Shown: positions 32,421 through 44,130 of the stretch, one piece after another | How positions within the stretch are numbered: the first letter of the stretch is position 1 | Layout: each line of letters starts with the position of its first letter | Assembly (NCBI RefSeq): GCF_963662255.1 | Contig: NC_085071.1 | Location: 2,382,701 to 2,446,700 of the forward strand | Source of the DNA: Cinclus cinclus | Taxonomy: Eukaryota; Chordata; Aves; Passeriformes; Cinclidae | Reading direction: 5' to 3' | Length of the DNA stretch: 64,000 nt | Translations under genes and position numbers: made by a program | The notes under the pieces: generated by a model | What the model was told of the DNA's origin: nothing | Seen by the model: only the letters and a program-made list of their open reading frames with translations | Database searches by the model: none

Positions 32421-34124
32421 GTGTTAACCTTATGACTCCAGGTGCCAAGGCAGCACCTGGGACAGCTGGGACAGGAACTTTTTGCTCAGACACACCAAGT
32501 GTCACACAGCTGGTGAGGTCTGTCCCTGTGCCACCAAACATCCAAGGCCTCTGATTTCTCAGTGAATGGTGGCAGAGATTCCCTCCTCCAGTCTCTGCCC
32601 CAGCCTCTGAGGAGTCCATCTTTTATCCCAGCAGTCAGTGTCAGGGACCTGGAATTGCTGGTGGGGTCAGCAAAGCTGGGGCCACAGAGGAGGATCAGTG
32701 GCCCTTCCTGCAGGTGGGACACAGCCCTCTGTGCAGCTGCAGGGAACACAGACACAGACAGACATGGGCTGGCACATCCCCCATCCTCACACACACCAGG
32801 ACACTTGCTGGGGTCAAGACACAGCCATAAAGGCAAGAAGATGTGTCCCCCATGGAAAGACATCATTTGTGCCACATGGGGACACACACAATTGCAAAGA
32901 CTTTCAGTGGGATTAGTAAAAGACTGAGCAGGGATCAAAAAACCAGAAATGTCCCACAGCCAGGGGTGCGGGATGTGTGCAAACCCATCTGCCACCTTCC
33001 TGCAGTCCCTGCCTCACTTTTCAGTGCCCTGCCGGACCCCAGGGCTGCTGGGATTTCCTACATCCCAGCTGGACAGTGAGGGACAGGACCAGGGCTGCTG
33101 CTGCTGCTGCTGTTTGTGGGGCAGGGAAGGCTGGCAGGGGGGGGAATTGCTGATGACCCCGAGCTGTGGTCCCAGGGGGGTCATCTAAACCAAGCTGAAG
33201 GGGTGAGAACAGAGATTCCCACTCTGGGACTCTCTGGCAGATCCCTGTGGTCCATGGAAGGAGGAGGGATGCTGCCAATGGGCAGTGCCTGGTTTAGCAA
33301 AGAACAAGAGGGAAAAGAGGAGAGGGGAGATGCTCAGGGGTTTCACCAGGCAGCACAACAGGGCACTGACAGTTTAGGACAGCCAGAAGCCCTTTCCACT
33401 GAAGCACAGCTGGGGAGAGGTGCTGAGGGAGGTCTGTAGGTTTGCACCAGATGCCAGCAGGAGCCAAAAAGCAGAGACTGTGTCAGCTGCTGGGATAGAA
33501 AGTGTAAATCCCTGGATGTTGGCTGAGAAAAGCTACATCGCTGCCCTAAATTATTTCTTCTCTCTTCACTGTTGTCCCCAGCTGCCTGTGCTGGGCCATC
33601 CCTGCTGCAGCAGAGGCTTGTAATGTGCTGTAATTAAGTGGGCACGAGTCTAATCAGTCTGCAGAGAGCCTTGGACAAAGGCACTGCTAATCCCTGCTAT
33701 CCCCCTGCAGCAGGGCCAGGCAATGTGTCAAAGCACAGCAGAGCACCAGCCAGGCACACGTTGTTGCCTGGTGACTTTTTCTGTTGCAGACTGAACTGCT
33801 CCAGCTGAAATCAGCTCTGTCTCAGCAGCCCCTGAGCTGGAGAGGGGGAGCAGCCAGAGCCTCCTGCAGAGCCCAGCAAGGGGATGAGGGGATCCAGCTC
33901 TGGCCTCGGCACAAGGATCAGAGACAGGGAACACCCTGAGGAGAGCAGGATCCCCAGGACGGGAACACGCAGCCCCAAGGAGTGCCAGCACTGCCTTTCC
34001 CAGGGAGACTCAGGCTGGTGCAATCCTGGTCCAAGTCCAGCAGGAAGGATGCTGCAAGCACTGACTGTGCTGTTTGTAACAGCTGAAAGGATTCCTAAGA
34101 GCTCTTGTTCTTCCAGCGGGGTCA
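32421..34124. other. No gene recognised; about 1.7 kb
   Basis: Unique sequence. A short CTG run at about 33096-33113 is present. At 33620-33700, GTAATGTGCTGTAATTAAGT and CACGAGTCTAATCAGTCTGC form a small candidate regulatory island with TAATTA and TAATC cores. No coding signal. Confidence 0.5.
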
Positions 34125-34545
34125 CAGAGTCACAGAATCACAGAGCCACAGAATCACAGAAGAGTGGTTTGGGTTGGAAGGGACCTTAAAGTCCATCTCC
34201 CATAGGCAAGGACATCTTGCACTATCCCAGGTGGCCCCAAGCCCCATCCAACCTGGCCTCAGACACTTCTAGGGATCCAGGGGCAGCCACAGCTGCTCTG
34301 GAAAACCTGTGCCAGGGCCTGCCCACCCTCTGAGTAAAGAATTTCTTCCCAATTCCCATCCAACCCTACACTTCCAGTTTGAAGCCATGCCCCCCTGTCC
34401 TGGCACTCCATTCCTTGTAAATAGTCTCTCTCCATCTTCCTTGTTGGCTCCTTCAAGTACTGGAAGGCCACAGCTGGGTCACCCCAAAGCCTCTGTTTGG
34501 GTCCTGGCTGCTCAAACAGGGTCACACCCCAGGAGAGAGTCACTG
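34125..34545 (-). mobile_element. CR1 LINE 3' fragment with intact octamer tail
   Basis: Begins with five or six TCACAGAA/GCCACAGAA-type octamers, then GTTTGGGTTGGAAGGGACCT, GATCCAGGGGCAGCCACAGC, AGAATTTCTTCCCAATTCCC and CAAGTACTGGAAGGCCACAG. It is a classic reversed CR1 3' end with the tail repeats preserved. Confidence 0.96.
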
Positions 34546-34593
34546 TCCCTTAAGGCAAAGCTCCTGCTGCCTTTGTGCCCTGGCAGTGCCGTT

Positions 34594-34789
34594 AGGAAGG
34601 GAAGGGAAGGGAAGGGAAGGGAAGGGAAGGGAAGGGAAGGGAAGGGAAGGGAAGGGAAGGGAAGGGAAGGGAAGGGAAGGGAAGGGAAGGGAAGGGAAGG
34701 GAAGGGAAGGGAAGGGAAGGGAAGGGAAGGGAAGGGAAGGGAAGGGAAGGGAAGGGAAGGGAAGGGAAGGGAAGGGAAGGGAAGGGAAG
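34594..34789 (+). repeat. (GGGAA)n microsatellite, about 39 perfect copies
   Basis: An uninterrupted 196-bp purine-only tract with period five. A long perfect homopurine run can form triplex or G-rich structures and is likely length-polymorphic. Confidence 0.98.
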
Positions 34790-34984
34790 AGTTCCTGGGG
34801 TGTAGGGCACCCCAAACTGTCCCTTTGGCCCCTGCCAGCTGCTCCTTCCCACCCCAGAAGGGCCCAGGCACAGAGGGGTTAAGCGACTGTGAGCTCCCCA
34901 CCATCCATCCATCCATCCTGCAAATCTGACGGCCCCATCTCTCCAACAGGCCCAGATTGATTTCTTGACTGGGAGCAATGAGCA

Positions 34985-35135
34985 GCTTCACATGAAAAAT
35001 GAGGGTTTGTGGCGTCAATAGAAGTTCTAATTACAACTTAAATCCAGGACATTCTTTACAGCACACACCAGATTTACAGCACTCGCAGGTGGGCGTGCAG
35101 CCCTTTCTAATTAAAAGCAGCACGCATTGCAGATT
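34985..35135. promoter_or_regulatory. Candidate conserved noncoding element
   Basis: GGCGTCAATAGAAGTTCTAA, TTACAACTTAAATCCAGGAC and CCCTTTCTAATTAAAAGCAG lie between the purine and pyrimidine tracts. A TAATTAA homeodomain core and AGCACTCGCAGGTGGGCGTG are present. Not a recognised repeat. Confidence 0.33.
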
Positions 35136-35252
35136 GCTGCCGACAGCCCCGGCAGCTCCCCGGCCCCACAAGGGCACCAGCACTGCTGGCACCGAGCTGC
35201 CCAGGGAGGCACCAGTACCCCAAGGGCACTGGGAAAAGACAGGAAGCTCCAG

Positions 35253-35446
35253 CTCCTCTCTTCTCCCGTCTCTCTTCTCTCTTCTCTCTTCTCCCTTCTC
35301 TCTTCTCTCTTCTCTCTTCTCTCTTCTCTCTTCTCTCTTCTCTCTTCTCTCTTCTCTCTTCTCCCTTCTCCCATCTCTCTTCTCCCTTCTCCCATCTGTC
35401 TTCTCCCTTCTCCCTTCTCCCTTCTCTCTTCTCCCTTCTCTCTTCT
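35253..35446 (+). repeat. (TCTCTTC)n polypyrimidine tract, about 28 copies
   Basis: About 194 bp of C/T-only sequence with a 7-bp unit (TCTCTTC, TCCCTTC and TCCCATC variants). Only a few purines interrupt it. It lies 463 bp downstream of the purine tract on the same strand. Confidence 0.97.
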
Positions 35447-35577
35447 GTGGCTTATGAGCTGCCCAGACTGGGTCAGCCAGGGCTGAATGGTCCTCACTGC
35501 CCAGCACGATCCCCCTGCACCCACCCCAGTTCTCCATGGCACGTGCAAAGGGCAGAACTGGGTCTGACTGGGGCATA

Positions 35578-35750
35578 CAGAGTCACAGAATCACAGAATA
35601 TCCTGGGCTGGATGGGCCCCCAAGGATGATCCAGCCCAGCCCCTGTCCCTGCCCAGACCCCAAACAATCCCCCCATCCATCCCTGGAGCGCTGTCCAAAC
35701 GCTCCTGGAGCTCTGGCAGCCTCGGGGCCGTGCCCATTCCCTGGGGAAGA
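35578..35750 (-). mobile_element. CR1 LINE 3' fragment
   Basis: CAGAGTCACAGAATCACAGA tail, then ATATCCTGGGCTGGATGGGC and CTGGAGCGCTGTCCAAACGC. Its inner block is nearly identical to those at 2369-2583 and 20436-20812. Confidence 0.94.
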
Positions 35751-38335
35751 GCTGGGATTTCATGGGAAGCAGCCCCAGAGCTGGCTGGTGACCCCTCAGG
35801 GACCCTCAGTGTGCCAGAGCCCTGTGTGAGGATGCCCTTGGGGTCTGTCACCAGGAGCTGGGGCAGGACAGGTCCAAGGTGGTGGCCAGGGTAGGGTGTT
35901 TGCAGTTCTGCTGCCAAGGCACTCTGAGGTTTTGCACAGACTGTGCTGCCCTGTGCCTCAGTTTCCCCGTATGTGAATTAGGAGAAAAGCCTTTCTGAGC
36001 AGGGCTGGAGAGCCAGAGCGCTCTAGGAAGGCAGGAAGGGAGTGCCTTGTTGGCCAGGAGTGACTGGGGGAGCTCTGGCAGAGCAAAGTGGCATTTCTGG
36101 AGGTGTCCCATGTCTGCCCTGAGAGGTGCTGCTGGGAGGTTCCCTCTCTACCTGTCCTCCTGCACAGTGCTGCTCTACCTCCTCCAGCCCCTGGACACTG
36201 CAGGATCCCTGTTCCAGACCCCTGGCAGCTGCTCCAAGTTCCTGAGAGGAGTCAGAGGCGTAGGGGTATGTGGAAGCTGTGGTTTCTAACAGCCCCAAAA
36301 GGAGTTGGAGTTGGATACAAACAAAAAACATGAGTAGGTCTTCATCACCTGATGAGAGATTCTGGCTCCTTGGACAACACTGTGTGTCCAAAACAACTTC
36401 CACTGGTGATCTGGCTGCGCCAGCCATGGGAGCAGTTCAGTTCCTCACAGAGGGCACTGGAATTAAGGAATGAGCCCTTCCTGGTGGATGTTGGGGTCCA
36501 GGATGACCAGAGATGTTGTTGTGGTGGTGATGGTGTCTCAGCTGTGGTTGGCAGCCCCAGGCCCACCCCAGCCCCTGCCCTGCCCTGGGCTGGCCACTCT
36601 GGTGCAGCCCTGCCTGCCTCTCCCAGTGCATCCCTGCTCCCAGCTCTGCTCCTGCAGTGGAGATCCTCCCGAGACATTCCTTGCTCAGCACAGGATTTGA
36701 GGAGCTGAGCTGGGTTACAGGGAGCAGGGAGAGCTCATGGATTTCCCAGGGCTGGAAGTTCAATTACTCCTGCCATGAGCTGCTGCTTCAGAAAACAGAA
36801 AATCCCACTAGAAGATGAGAGGCAAGGAAAGTGCAAAGCACCAGGACTCTCCAGAAATCACCCCTGCCCCAGCTGGAGCCTGGAGAGCTGGAGCTGGGTT
36901 GAGAGGCCAGGAGGTCAGGGGTGAGAGTCATCTCCAGAGCCTTTTCCATGGGGAGCTCACAGAGGCGGAAAGCTGATACTGGAAGCTGCTATCCAAGGAT
37001 CCCACCTGTGTCCTGGATCAGATCCTGGGACTGCTGGCTAGTAGCAAAGGGCAGGGATCACAGGGACCTGGAACTGGAGGGCTGGGCTGCTGCTCCTGCA
37101 GGAAAAGCCAGCAGCAGCCAGGAGACAGACTGACAGATCCAGCAGGATGTGAGGATGTGACCCTGCTCGAAGCTGCCAGCTCCAGAGAGGCCACAGCTGC
37201 CTGGGAAATGTGAGGAACTCTGTGCTAGGGTGAGCCAGAAACTGCCCCCATGACTCAGCCAGTCTGGACCAAAGCTCACCACAAACAGCTGTGGGGCCCA
37301 GGACAGGATGAGGGCAAAACCTCCAGCTCCTTCCTCCCTGCTCGCTGAATTTCCTGATTAGAACAAGATAAAACAGGCTGTGTCATCCAGCCCCTGATGT
37401 GGGGGAGCGGCTCCTGAGCCCAGATGTGAGCAGCCCCGTCCTGACACGCCTGCTCTGGTTTATCAAAGCTGACCAAACGCCATCAAAGTCCTTCCATGTG
37501 GTCCCTGTCACTCCCACGTACACCAGGAGTGTCCTGGTGCATGACCCTGTTGGGATGTGAGCACACCAGGAGCTGGAACAGCAGCAGGGAGACCCAAGAG
37601 CTGATGTGCCTCAAAATTCCCCATTATTGCCCTTCAGAGCTAGAAAGGAAAGCAGGAAAAACGGAGGATGGGAGGAGTTCCTGATCCAGTGATGCCCAAT
37701 TCCCACAGCCCTCCGGGTCCAGGCGTCACAGGGTCTGCCCAAGCACAGAATTCCAGAAGATGACCAGGGGTGCCTGGGGGTGAACAGAGTCGTCCTGCAC
37801 ACCGAGGCTGCTCCTTGTGCTCCCACCCCCCAGACAGGCTCTGTGCAGCTCCTGGGCTCGGCCACATCACCTCGGGCTGTTGTTCCTTGGGACTCCAGTG
37901 GGGTTTCAGTGGGCTGGAAGAGGGGCACCAAAGCTACATCCCTGCCAGACTTCAACCCCAGAGAGGAGGAATGCCTTGGCTCAGTGCCTTGGGAGGATTT
38001 TGCCTCTTGTCCTGAAACAAATCCCTCCCGTGTTTGGACTCGATCTGCAAGGAGAGACATTGGAGAAGATTTGGTCTGGGTTTGCTCCTCAGACATGAGG
38101 CTCTGGTGACTGCATCACCTGCAGTTCATGTGGGGCTGATCCAGGTTTTGGGGGAAAGCTACTGTCTTCCAAAACAGGAAGGTTTTTTTCTGTCCTAACC
38201 AACATTTTTGCTTCTGTTGCTCTGCTGTGGAGCATCCCATGTTGGGATCAGGATTTGGCTCAGCCACTCCCAGGTAGTGACTGTGCCTGTCCCATGGAGC
38301 ATCCCACAAACAGCCCTAGAGGAGCCCCTTCCCAG
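35751..38335. other. No gene recognised; about 2.6 kb
   Basis: Unique sequence with a MIR-like CTGTGCCTCAGTTTCCCCGT at about 35951-35970. Short open frames on both strands show no domain. Confidence 0.5.
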
Positions 38336-38750
38336 GAAATCACAGACTCATGGAATGGGTTGTGCTGAAAGGGACCTTAAAGTCCCATCCAATTCCATCT
38401 GCTGCCATGGACAGGGACACCTTCCACTATCCCAGGGTGCTCCAAACCTGGCCTTGGGCACTGCCAGGGATCCAGGGGCAGCCACAGCTGCTCTGGGAAT
38501 TCCATCCCAGCCCTGCCCACCCTGCCAGGGAACAATTCCTTCCCAAGATCCCACCCAGCCCTGCCCTGTGGCAGTGGAAGCCATTCCCTGTGTCCTGTCC
38601 CTCCATGCCTTGTCCCCAGTCCCTGTCCAGCTCTCCTGGAGCCCCTTCAGGCCCTGCCAGGGGCTCGGAGCTCTCCTGGAGCCTTCTCCTCTCCAGGTGA
38701 GCACCCCCAGCTCTCCCAGCCTGGCTCTGGAGCAGGTGCTCCAGTTTCCC
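38336..38750 (-). mobile_element. CR1 LINE 3' fragment, young subfamily
   Basis: Reverse complement of the same 3' region as 8938-9478 and 47068-47440. The stretch from GGCAGCCACAGCTGCTCTGG to GGAGCCTTCTCCTCTCCAGG matches them almost base for base. The terminal tail (CACAGACTCATGGAATGGGT) is more diverged. Confidence 0.96.
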
Positions 38751-40985
38751 GTCTTTGGATTCATTACAAGAGGTTGACAGGGAAGCACTGCACTAGGTTC
38801 TTGTAGGTGGACAAAAGGACTTTTTGGGAAAAGTGCCTGGACAGCCCTCAGACAACACCACCGGCAAGACTTTGTGGTAAGAGCAAGAGGATCCTTCACA
38901 ACCAATGAACACACCAGGCACACTTTGAAACCCAAAGGAAGAATGTGGGGTTTGGAGGGGGAAAAAAATTTAAAATCCTTGTTATCACAGATTCCTCGTG
39001 CTCCACATCTCCCAGCTGAAATCCACCCCACTCTGGGCTGTGCAGGAGCTGATAAGGAGGCAGGGAAGAGGCGCTGGATTCCTGCACACAGCAGCCAACG
39101 CCTGCGCCTCCCTCCGCCTCTGCTTTTATGTAGTTTGGAAGTGCTCTGAAACTGCTGGGCACAGACACTTCTGAGGCAGCAGCAACTTTGCACGGCGTGG
39201 TTGTTTTATGTCTGAACTGTACATACAGCAGTGAATAGAGCTCATAAAAGATGGATGTATTCTTGTTCTTTTTGCTGGTTTTGATTTATTATTTACTTCA
39301 CTTTTTTCAACTCTTCCGAAGTGCTGTAAATCATCTAAATCATTTTTCTCCTCTGCTTGGCTAGTTTGGGGGAGCTGAAGCGAGATGATAGTGCCTCACC
39401 TCCTCGGCAGTGCGGGGTTTGCTGGGGGTTTTTCAGGAGAAGGGAGAAAAAACAGGAAATTTGAGCTCTTAACATCTCCACAAAGTAGCTTGGAAAGGCT
39501 TAAAGGTCTTCTTCCCTTTGCAGGGCTCTGAGGCTCAGCCTTGGCTCAGATCTGGGAGCTCCTCTGGCTCAGGATTCCTGCTCTTCTGGGGTGATTCACA
39601 GAGCAAATCAGTGCAGGGAAGGTTTGCACACCCTGCCTTTGTTGCAGGTGAGGAGGGCCCTGGAGAAAGAGGGAACATGGACAGGACACCCGGGGATGGG
39701 GTGACACTTCAACACGCTCTGCCCAGGGCTGGCTCAGAGCTGGGCAGTGCCTGGAGATGTTCTCTCAGTCTGACACATCCCAACACCCACAGCTCCTCCA
39801 GCAAAGTCCCCCTGGCCTCTTTCATCCTGCGTGCAACCGAGCAGGGGCTGCAGCACCCAGAAGAGAAAGGGGAGCGTGTGCCCCCAGACACCAGAAGCAG
39901 ATTTCCAGTGGCACTGTGTCACTACATTGCTGTCGGAGCACCCCTCGTGCCCCCAGCTCAGCGGGATGTGAACCCACACCCCACTGCTGAATTCTGCTGC
40001 ATTCTCCAGGCCAGAGACTCCTGGAGACCTGGAGCCTTCCTCCCCCAGCACTCCCTTCCCAGTCCCACTGTTTCTTCCTGCCAGCTCCCAGCACAGGCAC
40101 TGGAGGGAGGGGATCATTCCCAGCACCTCTGGAGGAGGATTCGGGCGTCTCCACCAAAACTGGATCTGAAGGGAATCTGTGCCGTCCCCTACACTCAGGA
40201 GGCATCCACTGAGCAGGGAATGAGCCCAGCAGTTGAACAAATGCAGCAGTTGGATGGATCCAGCATCTCAAGGCCAGCAGGAGCACAGGGCAGCCCTGAA
40301 AGACAAACAGAGCAGAGCCCTGGAAACACCAAGGGGCCTGGGGAGGCAGAGGATGGGGCACAGAGGAAGGCAGTGCTCCCTGCATCCCCTTCCAGAGGAG
40401 CTGTGGGGCAGGGCAGGACCAGAGGGCTCCTCTCACCTCCCCACACTCTCAGCCAGACCCAGGCGCTGCATCCCCACAGCCAAGAGCACACCCGGCTTAG
40501 GGCTGTGAGGCAGGAGCTCTGTCGCCTCCCTGTCACTTTGTGTCTTTTTTTTTTAGGAGGAATTCAGCTGTAGGGAGAGAAAACGAGCAAGCTGCTAATG
40601 AAAGGGCAGCTGCTGCTCCATGTCAGGCATGTGAGACCCCACTGGGAGCTCAGCTGGGCACAGTGGGTGGCTGGACACCGTTTATTTTTACATCAGAGCT
40701 ATTTTCCTCTCACCCTGTCTGCTTTGTGCTCTTTATTTCTGAGTCAGTTCAGCCCCTGTCAGATGGACATCGATGCAGGATGTACAAACCTTCTCAGTAA
40801 AAACTAATTTTGGGATAATAACCGGTGGGGGAGGGAAGGTTTTGGCTCAGCATCCCTTGGGCAGAGTTGTCCTTGGTGGGGGGCACAACCTGCCCTTGCC
40901 CATGCTGCAGTCAGCAAAGAGGGGAGTGTGGAACACAGGGTAGAACCCCCAAATCAAATGCCAGAAATTGCCTGTGGGTTTAGGA
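38751..40985. other. No gene recognised; about 2.2 kb
   Basis: Unique sequence. An AT-rich part at 39200-39380 (TTTTGATTTATTATTTACTT, GTAAATCATCTAAATCATTT) may be regulatory. It contains the longest non-repetitive open frame of the window, listed separately. Confidence 0.5.
39518..40573 (+). other. 351-codon open frame, coding status unsupported
   Basis: A non-repetitive plus-strand frame from ATG to a stop, rich in Ser, Pro, Gly, Gln and Arg. I recognise no domain, signal peptide or membrane segment. A strong pyrimidine tract followed by AG (about 40543-40557) sits near its 3' end, which would be an acceptor-like signal rather than a coding end. Most likely a chance frame in stop-poor GC-rich DNA. 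It is listed only because no tandem repeat explains its length. Confidence 0.1.
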
Positions 40986-41275
40986 AATACAGAATGACAA
41001 AGTCTGGGTTGGAAAGAACCTTAGAGCTCATCCCATGCCGTGGGCAGGGGCCCCTTCCATTATCCCAGGGTGCTCCAAGCTCCATCCAACCTTGCCCTGG
41101 ACACTTCCCAGGATGGAAGCTTCTCTGGGAACCCTGTGCCAGGACCTCACTGCCCCCACAGGGAAGAATTTCCTCCTAACATCTAATTTAAAACCTGCCT
41201 CTGTCTGTTTAAAACCATCCACCTTGTCCTTTAAGTATTTGTCTGTATAAAAATTCTCTCTCCCTCCTGGGGAGG
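40986..41275 (-). mobile_element. CR1 LINE 3' fragment
   Basis: GTCTGGGTTGGAAAGAACCT, TATCCCAGGGTGCTCCAAGC, AAGAATTTCCTCCTAACATC and CATCCACCTTGTCCTTTAAG occur in reversed CR1 order, moderately diverged. Confidence 0.93.
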
Positions 41276-42004
41276 AAGGGACCCCCTGGGCCTGGGAGAT
41301 CAGATCCCAGGGAACATGTGGCCCTGCAGATGGGCAGGTGGGACATCACGGGCTGTTCTTGAGGACACGTGGCATCAGTGCCAGGTGTGATGGGTGGCTG
41401 CAGCCTCCTCCTCGTGAACTGGTTTTCTATTTTAAAAGCTGCAGTGTCCTTGTGTGGGAATGGGCCTTGAGCGGACAGACTGAATTCACTGGAAAGGTGA
41501 GAGATGTGAGGGCTCTGCAGGGCATCCAGATGTTGAGAATTCCAGAAACAAATCTGTCTCGGCAAAAAAAATCCCTGAGTTATTTCTTTGTCCAGTATTT
41601 TCAATGCCCTGTAGGAATTCCTTCACATTCCCCTCTGAAGCTGTGGCTCTCTCCCTGCTCATTCCCGGTCCTGGGGGCTCACTGGGACACCCAGTCCTCC
41701 TCAAGGCTGCTCTGTGTGAGCAGAGCATCCCTTGGCACACAGCTGATGGAGCTGACATTGCTGTCTCAGCCTCAGCCCAGCTTGTGGCCCCTGGGCTCAT
41801 CTGCGGGCAGCAGGGGGAAGTTCCTCACTGTCCGTGCCTGTCCTACCTGCCTGGAGCTGTGCAGGTATTCTCAGCACAGGTGTGACGCCAAAGAGCCAGC
41901 CAGGCTGGACACAGCAGCAGCTTCACTGCCAGAAAATCGGTGCTGATGAGGAGGCAGGGAGAGCCCAGCTCTGCTCCCAGATTAATCACAGGCACAGGGT
42001 GCCA

Positions 42005-42180
42005 GGGGAGCACCCTAGACTCATCTCACCTCGTTTCAGACGTTTATAAATTTAAGGTGTTAAATCTGCATTAGTCCTTCCCAGTTCCAGGCTGGGCAGG
42101 GAGGAATGATCACTTCCAGAGGGTAAAATCAGAGCCAATTAGTGCTGCAAGGCTAATAAGCTCAGAGCTGGGGAACGGCA
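42005..42180. promoter_or_regulatory. Candidate conserved noncoding element
   Basis: CAGACGTTTATAAATTTAAG, GTTAAATCTGCATTAGTCC and GAGCCAATTAGTGCTGCAAG followed by GCTAATAAGCTCAGAGC. Several CAATTAG/TAAT words, no repeat signature. Confidence 0.28.
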
Positions 42181-42369
42181 TCGAGGAGGGCTGCACAGGG
42201 AAGTGGGGCAGATCAGTGATGATGAGGAGGACGAGGAAGCAGTGGTGCAGCTGGGGACCTTGGGGACAGCGTGAAGTGCCCGTAGCTGCGAGCCTGCTGT
42301 GTGCCCTCATCCCCGGGAGGTGCAGGATGCTGCCAGGGTGTGACACATCCAGCACGGCACTGCCCCGGT

Positions 42370-42545
42370 GCCCACACGGCTCTGACTGAGTCAGCCTGAC
42401 AGCAGAGCAGTAACAGACTCAGACATCACATTTAAATGCCCATAAATTTGGAAACAGAGCCAGAGCTCTTTAATCTTGGTTCATTTTTTTCATTCGTAAC
42501 GAGATAACAAAGGAAGCCAAGCGCAAGCTCCAGTCATGAATTATT
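42370..42545. promoter_or_regulatory. Candidate conserved noncoding element with AP-1-like site
   Basis: TCTGACTGAGTCAGCCTGAC contains TGAGTCA, the AP-1 core, inside an imperfect palindrome. It is followed by ATTTAAATGCCCATAAATTT and CATTCGTAACGAGATAACAA. Non-repetitive and AT-rich. Confidence 0.33.
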
Positions 42546-43194
42546 TAGGGAGGGCACATCCATCTCTGGTGGTTTGGGGTTTGCTCTGCCATCCTGGGGT
42601 GGGCAGGGTGAGCAGCTCCTGGCCAAAACCCAGCTGGGTGTTGGGTATCCCCATCAGGGTGCGACGCCCTGTGGGCACTGGGGAGGTTCATTCCAGCTGG
42701 GATGGGCACAGGAAGGTCCCAGGCTCTGTGGCCTCCAGGATGGCTCTGAGGGCTCGTGTACAACCCCTCTCATCTTTTCATGGCAGCGATTTTTCCTCCT
42801 GGAAAGGGTGGGTTTTATCCCCACACACACTCCCAAAACAGGATATTTAGCAAACACTTGCCTTAATGCAGAGATCAGAACGCTCCCTCCAAGCAGGGGA
42901 AGGCAGCAAAGCAAGGGCCCACAGCAAGATAATCTCAGCATGAGCCATCCCTCGAGCACAGCTGGGACCTTGAGACACGTGGAATGAGGGACCCCAGTGT
43001 CCCCTGGCTGGTTTTGGGGCCAGAGCCCTCTGTCCTGGCTCCAGGCACAGCACAGCCCTGCAGAGGAGGCTGTGCCAGCACCAGGGCAGAGATGCTGAAG
43101 GGGGGAAGCTTTCCACCCCGCTCAGAGCCTGGTGAGAAGGATGGAGGCTCCTGAGCAGCCTGGAGCACCAATTTCACGGAAATCCATTTATCTC

Positions 43195-43345
43195 TCCTTC
43201 CTGCAACCCTCACGACATGAATAAATGATGATTGCAGAAGTGATGAACCTGCCCCTGTTTAGGTGTGAAATGAATGTTTACAGGCATAGAATAAATCAAG
43301 TATCCCACGGGCGAGCAGCGGGATATTAAACCAAACACCTTTGTG
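43195..43345. promoter_or_regulatory. Candidate conserved noncoding element
   Basis: GACATGAATAAATGATGATT, TAGGTGTGAAATGAATGTTT, ATAGAATAAATCAAGTATCC and ATATTAAACCAAACACCTTT. AGGTGTGAA is close to a T-box half-site and AATAAATCA to a forkhead or homeodomain word. No repeat similarity. Confidence 0.35.
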
Positions 43346-43579
43346 TGCTTAGCCCTTGCTGGGAGAGGCCAAGGGTTTGAAGTCTGGCCAGGTACTGCCA
43401 TCAGCCCCAGCATGGCAGTGCCAAGCTCCGGAAGATCCCAGAGGATGAGAGGGATGAGCAGCTCTGGGATGAACAGCTTTCCTCCCTCTTCCCCACCTTC
43501 CCCCTCCATCTGAATCTGCACCTCTCTCCCCGCCCAGCGCCACAATCTGCACAGCCTCGAAGAAGTCAGGAATACAATG

Positions 43580-43738
43580 CAAATTTGTGAAGGATTGGCA
43601 AGAAATTGTGTGTGTGCTGGTTGCCTGTCAGCATGCAGAGTACTTCTAATCTTGTCACATAAATAATACGATTATGTAAAATATCAAACAGTTGGAATAA
43701 ACTTAAAAGCCGCAATGTTCTAGTCACAGACTTAATGG
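43580..43738. promoter_or_regulatory. Candidate conserved noncoding element
   Basis: GTCACATAAATAATACGATT, ATGTAAAATATCAAACAGTT, GGAATAAACTTAAAAGCCGC and CACAGACTTAATGG follow each other without any repeat or open frame. The texture is that of a distal enhancer; it ends in a G homopolymer. Confidence 0.35.
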
Positions 43739-43739
43739 T

Positions 43740-43753
43740 GGGGGGGGGGGGGG
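43740..43753 (+). repeat. G homopolymer, 14 bases
   Basis: A run of about 14 G directly after the AT-rich island. Length in the assembly may be inexact. Confidence 0.9.
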
Positions 43754-44130
43754 AGAAAGGAAAAACAACAAGAAAATAAGTAAAATCCCTTTTTACTCTG
43801 CGGCATGAAGGGGAAATGGCTCCTCTCTGAAATCCTGGAGCCTCCCAGGGGGAGGAGGTGGGAGAGACAGAGCAGCTCCTCGGGGCAGGTGGACACAGCC
43901 CCAGCCTCACCTGGGCAGGACAGATGGGGAGGCACAGCAGAGCTGTGCTCGGGAGGTGCCTCGGCCAAGGTCACCAAGGACTCTGGGGACAGAGCAGCTG
44001 TCCCCTGCTCACCGATTTGCTTTTCCCCTTTGGCATCGTCTGCAGTGACACTGCTGGCCTGAGGCACCACCTCGAACCACGGAGATTGTCTAGGTGAGAG
44101 GAAAACACCGGTATGCAGGTGCCTGCCGTG

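Larger units (their letters stand above)
41276..44130. other. No gene recognised; about 2.9 kb
   Basis: Unique sequence without CR1, with AT-rich candidate regulatory islands at 42005-42180, 42370-42545, 43195-43345 and 43580-43738. Open frames reach about 202 codons (41338-41946 plus) with no recognisable domain. Confidence 0.5.

Noticed and set aside
34594..34789. Gly/Arg/Glu/Lys repeat frame
   Set aside because: A direct consequence of (GGGAA)n.
38348..39193. 281-codon minus frame
   Set aside because: More than a third is CR1-derived; the same peptide occurs at the other two young CR1 copies.
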